NCBI GenBank assembly: GCA_903930805.1
Contig: CAIYZZ010000265.1
Coordinates: 1-10,333, forward strand
Reading direction: 5' to 3'
DNA: 10,333 nucleotides
Source of the DNA: an uncultured Rhodocyclaceae bacterium
GTDB taxonomy: Bacteria > Pseudomonadota > Gammaproteobacteria > Burkholderiales > Rhodocyclaceae
The notes beneath the pieces were generated by a model, which did not search any database, was not told the DNA's origin, and saw only the letters and a program-made list of their open reading frames with translations. Made by a program: the position numbers and the translations under genes. Positions 5,753-10,333 of the stretch are shown here, piece after piece. Positions within the stretch are counted from its first letter, which is position 1. Each line of letters starts with the position of its first letter.

Positions 5753-7681
5753 CTAGCCCGGTGGCGGGCTGCTCAGGATGTTTTTCTTGATGCGGCCCAT
5801 GACGTGCATCTCACAGGCACGGCAATCGAACTTGAGCGTGAGATGCTCATTGCCATTCACCAGCGTCATCGGATCGGCGCGTACCTGACCTTGTACGCCG
5901 GTGATGCCCTTGGCCTGATGCGGGCAAAGGTTGAAGGCGTGGCGCAGGCAGTGCTTGGTGATCATTAGCGAGACTTCGCCCGGTTCCTCGTGCGCCTCGT
6001 AGGCGGCGGCGATGAGCTTGACCCCATGCTTTGCATAAAAGCGCCGCGCCGCAGCGTTATAAACATTGGCGAGATAGGTCAGCGTGTCTTCCGGGCAGGG
6101 CGTCGGTGGCTCTGTGGCCGGGCGACGCTGTGGTCGGCCATATGCCGTCAGGCGCGCGGCGGCCAGTTGCGTGACCGCATCACGGCGCAACTGGTTGGCA
6201 ACCGAGTTCGGCACGAACCACGGTTGCTGCCATGCGGCGGCGAATTCACGCAATAAAAAGTCGGTGCTGCCCATACGGCTTATTTGGTGGCGCAGTTGCT
6301 CATGTAGGCTGGACACGGCGGTGTCCGCATGCTGCGCCCGCTGCTTTTCCAGCGCGATGGCCGCAGTGGCGCGGATGCCATCGCTGTCGGTGAGCGTGAG
6401 AGCGAAGCCGTCCGGGGTTTCGGTGAGCTGGGCATCGACGCTAATGCGGCGCTCGGCGGAGGGCTTCGTCAGCGCCTGCTCCCAGGCTTGATCGCGGTTG
6501 CGGTTGATGTAAACGCCGACCATCAGGCCGGGCAACTGGTCCATGGGATCGTTCGGCGAAATACGCCAGCGCGAAGCGCCAACCGCTTCGACGCAGTTTG
6601 CCTGCGTGCCAACGACGGTACGCTTGTGCATCCAACTGAGGCCATCGCCGTTGGTAAGTGTTTCATTAGTTGCGATTTCAAAGCCGTCGGCCAGGACCTG
6701 CGTCACCTTGCCCAGTGGCAGGCCGACGAAGGCGGGCGTATCGAAAGCGGCGATATGGGCGGGATCGGTATTGCGGCCGTGGGTGAAATAGTCGGTGGCA
6801 CCGCGGTGGAAGGTTTTGTCGGGGTCGGGCGTGAACAGGAGTTGCGTGTGGCCGCTGGAGGCCGGAACAAGATCGGGGCGCTGCTCGAAAATCGTATCGA
6901 GCAGGCGCCGGTAGTGGCCGGTGATGTTCTTCACGTAGCCGGCATCCTTGTAGCGGCCTTCGATCTTGAAGCTCTGCACGCCGGCCTCAATCAGCGGCAG
7001 CAGGTTGGCGCTCTGGTTGTTGTCCTTCACCGAGAGCAGATGCTTTTCGAAGGCGACGACACGCCCCTGCTTGTCCTGCAGCGTATAGGGCAGGCGGCAG
7101 GCCTGCGAGCAATCGCCACGGTTGGCGCTACGGCCGGTCTGGGCGTGGCTGATGTAGCACTGGCCGGAAAACGCGACGCACAACGCGCCGTGGATGAAGT
7201 GCTCGACGATCACGTCGTCCGGCAGGGCGGCACGCACGGCGGCGATCTCGTCGAGCGAGAGCTCGCGTGCCAATACGAGCTGCGAGAAGCCCGCAGCGGC
7301 GAGGAAGCCCGCCTTGGCCGGTGTGCGGATATCGCATTGCGTCGAGGCGTGCAGGTCGATGGGCGGCAGATCGAGTTCGAGCAGGCCCATGTCCTGCACG
7401 ATCAGCGCATCGACGCCGGCGTTCCAGCAGTCCTGCGCCAAACGCCGGGCGGGCTCCAGCTCGCTGTCAGTAAGGATGGTGTTCAGCGTGACGTAGATGC
7501 GCGCGTGGAAGCGGTGGGCAAAAGAGACCAGACGCGCGATGTCCGCCATCTCGTTGTTCGCGGTGTGGCGTGCTCCGAAGGCCGGACCACCGATATAGAC
7601 GGCATCTGCACCGTGCCGGACGGCTTCGATGCCGATCTCGGTGGTGCGGGCCGGGGCGAGCAGCTCGATGCGGCGGGTCAT
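5753..7681 (-). CDS. rlhA: U32-family RlhA-like protein (23S rRNA C2501 hydroxylation)
   Basis: A 642-residue U32 'peptidase' family protein. The N-terminus IELLAPARTTEIGIEAVRHG with DAVYIGG is the family's barrel start. A cysteine cluster lies at C168, C175, C191 and C195 (HGALCVAFSGQC, GDCSQACR), followed by SVKD and FKIEGRYKDAGYV at 238-250. The long C-terminal part (DUF3656-like), with C578, C586, C620 and C623 (FDCRACEM), and the total size match E. coli RlhA/YdcP (about 650 residues) rather than the shorter tRNA protein TrhP/YegQ. RlhA is needed for 5-hydroxycytidine at C2501 of 23S rRNA and depends on Fe-S and chorismate-pathway metabolism. The ATG at 7681 is the standard family start. 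No Shine-Dalgarno is visible, because repeat copy C fills the 23-bp gap to the upstream regulator gene. Cotranscription with that regulator is likely. Assignment to RlhA over another U32 subgroup is by length and C-terminal cysteines. Confidence 0.87.
   Translation of the reverse strand: MTRRIELLAPARTTEIGIEAVRHGADAVYIGGPAFGARHTANNEMADIARLVSFAHRFHARIYVTLNTILTDSELEPARRLAQDCWNAGVDALIVQDMGLLELDLPPIDLHASTQCDIRTPAKAGFLAAAGFSQLVLARELSLDEIAAVRAALPDDVIVEHFIHGALCVAFSGQCYISHAQTGRSANRGDCSQACRLPYTLQDKQGRVVAFEKHLLSVKDNNQSANLLPLIEAGVQSFKIEGRYKDAGYVKNITGHYRRLLDTIFEQRPDLVPASSGHTQLLFTPDPDKTFHRGATDYFTHGRNTDPAHIAAFDTPAFVGLPLGKVTQVLADGFEIATNETLTNGDGLSWMHKRTVVGTQANCVEAVGASRWRISPNDPMDQLPGLMVGVYINRNRDQAWEQALTKPSAERRISVDAQLTETPDGFALTLTDSDGIRATAAIALEKQRAQHADTAVSSLHEQLRHQISRMGSTDFLLREFAAAWQQPWFVPNSVANQLRRDAVTQLAAARLTAYGRPQRRPATEPPTPCPEDTLTYLANVYNAAARRFYAKHGVKLIAAAYEAHEEPGEVSLMITKHCLRHAFNLCPHQAKGITGVQGQVRADPMTLVNGNEHLTLKFDCRACEMHVMGRIKKNILSSPPPG
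5754..5771. terminator. Hairpin at the convergent DsrE-like/rlhA junction
   Basis: AGCCCG (5755-5760) pairs with CGGGCT (5765-5770) around GTGG, with a possible T-G closing pair. It overlaps the rlhA stop codon. On the plus strand a TTTTT run starts at 5781, 10 nt after the stem, which is too far for a textbook intrinsic terminator; on the minus strand there is no T-run. A bidirectional terminator is possible but weakly supported. Confidence 0.3.
6254..6269 (+). repeat. Half copy of the 22-nt repeat inside rlhA
   Basis: TAAAAAGTCGGTGCTG matches the first 16 nt of the intergenic repeat, with every base found in at least one of copies A-C at the aligned position, and then diverges. On the minus strand it encodes GSTDFL (residues 471-476) of rlhA. 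That may be a conserved protein segment, so the match could be coincidence. Confidence 0.4.
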
Positions 7682-7704
7682 AAAAGTCGGCGCTGGCGGG
7701 ACGG
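7681..7704 (+). repeat. Interspersed 22-nt direct repeat, copy C
   Basis: TAAAAGTCGGCGCTGGCGGG followed by ACGG. It fills exactly the gap between the regulator's stop codon (7705-7707) and the rlhA start codon (first base 7681). In the transcript it is read as CCGTCCCGCC...GACTTTT directly before ATG, so it replaces the Shine-Dalgarno region. Confidence 0.8.
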
Positions 7705-8403
7705 CTAGCCGCCGAAGCGGCGTAGTCCGTCGAGATCGAGAATCGTCAGGCCGCCGTATTCGACGTGCAGAAAACCGGCATCTTCGAGGATTTTCAACGA
7801 ACGGTTCACGCGCTGACGCGACACGCCGGCGAGATGGCCGATTTCTTCTTGCGAGATGCTGAGGTTGGCGTTCTGTCCCGGATAGAGCACGGGATTGAAC
7901 ATGATCGACAGGCAGCGCGCGACGCGCGTGTCGGTGTCGTGCAGGCGCTCGGATTCCAGCAGGCTGATGAACTGGCCCAGGCGTTCGTTGATCTGCTCGA
8001 TGATGGCGTGATTGAAGGCGATGCTGTGGTCGAGCAGCCAGCGGAAAGTTTCGCGTTTCATGCAGACGATACGGGTGTCGCGCAGCGCTATGACGTCGTA
8101 GCGGCGTGCTTCGGTCTTCATCAGCGAGCCTTCGCCGAACCAACCGCCGGAGGGGATGCCGGCGTAGGAGGCAGTCTTGCCCGTGACCCAGTCGGAAGAC
8201 ATCTTGGCCAGGCCATCGATAACGCCGATCCAGCACGATACCGGTTCGCCCTGGCGACAGATGAAGCCGCCGGCGGGAATGCTGCGCTCGACCATGCCCT
8301 GGCGTGCCAAGGTGAGCTCGTCCGCTGTCAGGCCGCACGCCCAGCGCGACAGCGCGATGGCGGCGTCGAGGCTTGGAATGGTTTGGGGAGAATTGTCAGC
8401 CAC
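7705..8403 (-). CDS. Crp/Fnr-family transcriptional regulator
   Basis: A 232-residue regulator. The N-terminal cyclic-nucleotide-type beta-barrel spans about residues 22-130 (IPAGGFICRQGEP at 42-54, WFGEGSLMKTEARRYDVIAL at 88-107). A dimerisation helix covers about 120-152, and the C-terminal winged HTH has ISQEEIGHLAGVSRQRVNRS at 183-202. In the E. coli CRP recognition helix the DNA-contacting residues lie in RETVGR; here R196 and R201 are kept but Glu is replaced by Q197, so the target may differ from TGTGA. In the ligand pocket the Arg-Ser pair of CRP appears as R101-Y102, so cAMP binding is doubtful. No FNR-type cysteine cluster is present. I chose GTG at 8403 (VADNSPQ) because the family N-terminus fits; an in-frame ATG at 8460 would add 19 unconvincing residues. 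It diverges from an acyl-CoA synthetase gene and shares an operator-like palindrome with it. Confidence 0.88.
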   Translation of the reverse strand: MADNSPQTIPSLDAAIALSRWACGLTADELTLARQGMVERSIPAGGFICRQGEPVSCWIGVIDGLAKMSSDWVTGKTASYAGIPSGGWFGEGSLMKTEARRYDVIALRDTRIVCMKRETFRWLLDHSIAFNHAIIEQINERLGQFISLLESERLHDTDTRVARCLSIMFNPVLYPGQNANLSISQEEIGHLAGVSRQRVNRSLKILEDAGFLHVEYGGLTILDLDGLRRFGG

Positions 8404-8412
8404 GCGACAATT
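8391..8412. promoter_or_regulatory. Crp-type operator candidate between the regulator and acyl-CoA synthetase genes
   Basis: AATTGTC (8391-8397) and GACAATT (8406-8412) form a perfect 7-bp inverted repeat with an 8-nt spacer. Written as TTGTCA-GCCACG-CGACAA (8393-8410), it has the half-site size and 6-nt spacing of CRP boxes (TTGTGA-N6-TCACAA), with C in place of G. Its centre, 8401.5, is about 40.5 bp upstream of the start site expected from the TACAAT at 8430-8435, which is the class II activator position. It also covers the regulator's own GTG start and part of its -10-like hexamer. Confidence 0.6.
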
Positions 8413-8415
8413 GTA
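8410..8415 (-). promoter_or_regulatory. Possible -10 box of the regulator gene
   Basis: TACAAT on the minus strand (5 of 6 to TATAAT) overlaps the palindrome. A transcript starting 7 nt downstream would begin at or near the GTG at 8403, i.e. leaderless. No good -35 is seen. TATATG a little upstream (about 8447-8442) is an alternative -10 that would give a short leader. Confidence 0.35.
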
Positions 8416-8429
8416 TGCCGTTCGGTGGC

Positions 8430-8435
8430 TACAAT
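8430..8435 (+). promoter_or_regulatory. Probable -10 box of the acyl-CoA synthetase gene
   Basis: TACAAT is 5 of 6 to the sigma70 -10 consensus, with no recognisable -35 at 16-18 bp upstream. The Crp-type palindrome sits in the -35 zone instead, as in activator-dependent class II promoters. The predicted start near 8442 leaves a leader of about 50 nt. Confidence 0.45.
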
Positions 8436-8478
8436 GAGCCGCATATAGACCGCGCGGCATAGTCGCAAGCGGCAAAAC

Positions 8479-8484
8479 GAGGAG
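8479..8484 (+). promoter_or_regulatory. Shine-Dalgarno of the acyl-CoA synthetase gene
   Basis: GAGGAG lies 7 nt before the ATG at 8492 and fixes this start codon. Confidence 0.75.
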
Positions 8485-8491
8485 ACTGAGG

Positions 8492-10333
8492 ATGGAGGCA
8501 GGGCCAGGCGCCAATGTTAGCGATGCGCTGGATACCTTTCCCCGGCTGCTGTTGCAGCATTCCCGCACGCGTGGTGAGCGACCGGCGATTCGCGAGAAGG
8601 ACATGGGGATCTGGCAAAGCTGGACCTGGGCTGAGGCGGCGCGCGAGGTGCGCGGCATAGCTTGCGGCCTGGCCGAGCTCGGCTTCAAGCGCGGCGATCG
8701 CCTCGCTATCATTGGCGATAACCGCCCGCGCCTCTACTGGTCGATGTGCGCCGCACAAATGCTCGGCGGCATTCCCGTGCCGATGTATCAGGATGCTGTT
8801 GCCCAGGAAATGACCTTCGTGCTACTCGATGCCGGTATTCATATCGCTGTCGTCGAAGATCAAGAGCAGGTCGACAAGCTCCTCGAGGTGAAGGACCAGT
8901 GTCCCGAACTGCTGCACATTCTGTACGACGAGCCGCGCGGCATGCGTCATTACACGCAAGCTTTCCTGCATGGTCTCGATGAAATCATTGCCGCAGGCAA
9001 ACTTCAAGACTCGAACCAGCCCGACTTTCTCCTTCAGGAAATTGCCCTGGGTAATCCCGACGACACGGCGATCATGCTGTACACCTCTGGCACGACGGGC
9101 AAGCCCAAGGGCGTCTGCCAGACGCACCACGCGATGATTTCTGCCGCACGCGGCTGTTGCGACTTTGACAAGCTCGACGATACCAACGAAGTGTTGTCCT
9201 ACCTGCCGATGGCCTGGGTGGGCGACAGCCTGTTTTCTTATGCACAGGCCCTGGTGGCGGGTTTCACCATCAACTGCCCGGAGTCCGGCGACACCGTGAT
9301 GACCGACCTGCGCGAGATCGGACCGACCTGCTACTTTGCGCCGCCGCGCGTATTCGAGAACATGCTGACCCAGTTGATGATCCGCATGGAGGATGCCAGT
9401 GCGCTGAAGCATCGCATGTTCCATTACTTCATGGCGGTGGCGAAGCGCTGCGGCGCAGATATTCTCGATGGCAAGCCGGTGAGCGGCAGCGACCGGCTGC
9501 TTTACGCGCTCGGCAATTTCCTTGTTTTCGGCCCGCTCAAGAACGTGCTTGGCATGAGCCGTATCCGCGTCGCCTATACCGCCGGTGCGGCGATCGGCCC
9601 GGACCTGTTCCGCTTTTATCGTTCCATCGGCATCAACCTCAAGCAGTTTTACGGGCAGACGGAGACTTGCGCCTATGTTTGTCTGCAACCGAACCGCCAG
9701 ATCAAGTTCGATTCCGTCGGCCTGCCAGCGCCGGGTGTGGAGATCAAAATCGCGCCTAGTGGCGAAATTCTCGTCAAGGGGCCGATGTTGCTCAAAGAGT
9801 ATTACCAACGTCCCGATGCCACGGCCGAGTCGATCAATGCCGATGGTTACTTCATGACCGGCGATGCCGGCTTTCTCGACGAGGACGGCCACCTCAAGAT
9901 CATCGATCGCGCCAAGGATGTCGGCAAGCTGACCAACGGTGCGATGTTCGCGCCCAACTACATCGAGAACAAGCTCAAGTTTTTCTCCTACATCAAGGAG
10001 GCGGTGGCCTTTGGCAACGGCCGCGACATGGTGTGCGCCTTCATCAACATCGACATGGGGGCAGTGGGCAACTGGGCGGAGCGGCGTGGGCTGGCCTATG
10101 CGGGCTATAACGATCTGGCGGGCAAGACCGAGGCCTATCAGCTGATCCAGGAATGTGTCGAGCAGGTGAATGCCGAGCTGGCGCACGATGCGATGGTGGC
10201 CGCTACACAGATCCATCGCTTCCTCATCCTGCACAAGGAGCTTGATCCCGATGACGATGAGCTGACGCGAACGCGCAAAGTGCGGCGTGGTTTTGTCGCG
10301 GAAAAGTATGCTGTGCTGATCGACGCGCTCTAC
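8492..10333 (+). CDS. Long-chain-type acyl-CoA synthetase (AMP-forming), open at right window edge
   Basis: A member of the ANL adenylate-forming family that activates a carboxylic acid to acyl-CoA with ATP. 614 codons are present with no stop before the edge, so the protein is nearly complete. The P-loop is YTSGTTGKPKG at 197-207, the A5 motif is YGQTE at 387-391, TGD is at 456-458, and the hinge is DRAKDVGKL from D472. K596 in the TRTRKVRR segment sits where long-chain synthetases carry the catalytic C-terminal lysine. The overall pattern (LPMAWVGDSL, FAPPRVFENML) is the FadD15/long-chain group rather than acetyl-CoA synthetase or benzoate-CoA ligase. The substrate cannot be read from the sequence: fatty acids are the default, and aromatic or branched acids are possible. 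A strong Shine-Dalgarno and a -10 box precede it, and the divergent Crp-family regulator probably controls it through the palindrome at 8391-8412. Confidence 0.92.
   Translation, partial: MEAGPGANVSDALDTFPRLLLQHSRTRGERPAIREKDMGIWQSWTWAEAAREVRGIACGLAELGFKRGDRLAIIGDNRPRLYWSMCAAQMLGGIPVPMYQDAVAQEMTFVLLDAGIHIAVVEDQEQVDKLLEVKDQCPELLHILYDEPRGMRHYTQAFLHGLDEIIAAGKLQDSNQPDFLLQEIALGNPDDTAIMLYTSGTTGKPKGVCQTHHAMISAARGCCDFDKLDDTNEVLSYLPMAWVGDSLFSYAQALVAGFTINCPESGDTVMTDLREIGPTCYFAPPRVFENMLTQLMIRMEDASALKHRMFHYFMAVAKRCGADILDGKPVSGSDRLLYALGNFLVFGPLKNVLGMSRIRVAYTAGAAIGPDLFRFYRSIGINLKQFYGQTETCAYVCLQPNRQIKFDSVGLPAPGVEIKIAPSGEILVKGPMLLKEYYQRPDATAESINADGYFMTGDAGFLDEDGHLKIIDRAKDVGKLTNGAMFAPNYIENKLKFFSYIKEAVAFGNGRDMVCAFINIDMGAVGNWAERRGLAYAGYNDLAGKTEAYQLIQECVEQVNAELAHDAMVAATQIHRFLILHKELDPDDDELTRTRKVRRGFVAEKYAVLIDALY

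Noticed and set aside
6329-7708. Long plus-strand open frame (459 codons) opposite rlhA
   Set aside because: It is the antisense shadow of a conserved U32 gene; no start signals or domain pattern.
7682-8338. rlhA frame stays open upstream to about 8338, suggesting a fusion protein
   Set aside because: The extension is an Arg/Pro-rich off-frame reading of the regulator gene. The conserved U32 start (MTRRIELLAP) is at 7681.
8393-8410. FNR/ANR box in the regulator-synthetase gap
   Set aside because: FNR sites are TTGAT-N4-ATCAA (14 bp). This dyad is TTGTC-N8-GACAA (18 bp), which fits CRP spacing, and the regulator lacks FNR cysteines.
8404-8712. Regulator frame stays open upstream to 8712
   Set aside because: The extension overlaps the divergent acyl-CoA synthetase coding region and its promoter, and has no Crp-family similarity.
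8822-10234. Long minus-strand open frame (470 codons) opposite the acyl-CoA synthetase
   Set aside because: It is the antisense shadow of a gene with complete AMP-ligase motifs; low-complexity His/Ala/Val composition.

Overview
The window is about 10.3 kb of dense, GC-rich (roughly 60%) chromosome, most likely from a betaproteobacterium. Rhodocyclales or relatives such as the Thauera, Azoarcus, Dechloromonas or Sulfuritalea type fit best. That guess rests on gene content (a two-subunit Thauera-style 2-oxoacid:ferredoxin oxidoreductase, a CbbY phosphatase, a Crp-family regulator divergent from an acyl-CoA synthetase) and not on any marker gene. I see no phage, insertion sequence, tRNA, rRNA or CRISPR array.

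Layout. Positions 1-4302 (minus strand) hold a tightly coupled three-gene operon, transcribed right to left. It starts with a GltD-type FAD/Fe-S pyridine-nucleotide:ferredoxin oxidoreductase, continues with korA (fused gamma-alpha subunit), and ends with korB (beta subunit, cut by the left edge). Each junction is a 4-nt ATGA overlap. The module should link CoA-dependent oxidation of a 2-oxoacid (probably 2-oxoglutarate) to ferredoxin and NAD(P)(H). In anaerobic aromatic degraders this kind of enzyme feeds low-potential electrons to benzoyl-CoA reductase. Divergently, positions 4480-5712 (plus strand) carry a cbbY-like sugar-bisphosphate phosphatase and a small secreted DsrE-like protein.

Positions 5753-8403 (minus strand) carry a Crp/Fnr-family regulator followed by an rlhA-type U32 protein (23S rRNA C2501 hydroxylation). 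From 8492 to the right edge (plus strand) runs a long-chain-type acyl-CoA synthetase, open at the edge but almost complete. The 88-bp gap between the regulator and the synthetase holds an 18-bp Crp-spaced inverted repeat. It lies about 41 bp upstream of the predicted synthetase start site, and it overlaps a -10-like hexamer and the start codon of the regulator. This looks like one operator that activates the ligase and represses the regulator.

The least explained element is a 22-nt direct repeat. Three near-identical copies lie in three of the short intergenic gaps (5209-5231, 5713-5737, 7681-7704). One of them fills the whole crp-rlhA gap and replaces the rlhA Shine-Dalgarno region. A matching 16-nt half copy lies inside rlhA. 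No gap exceeds 180 bp, so there are no long gene-free stretches.
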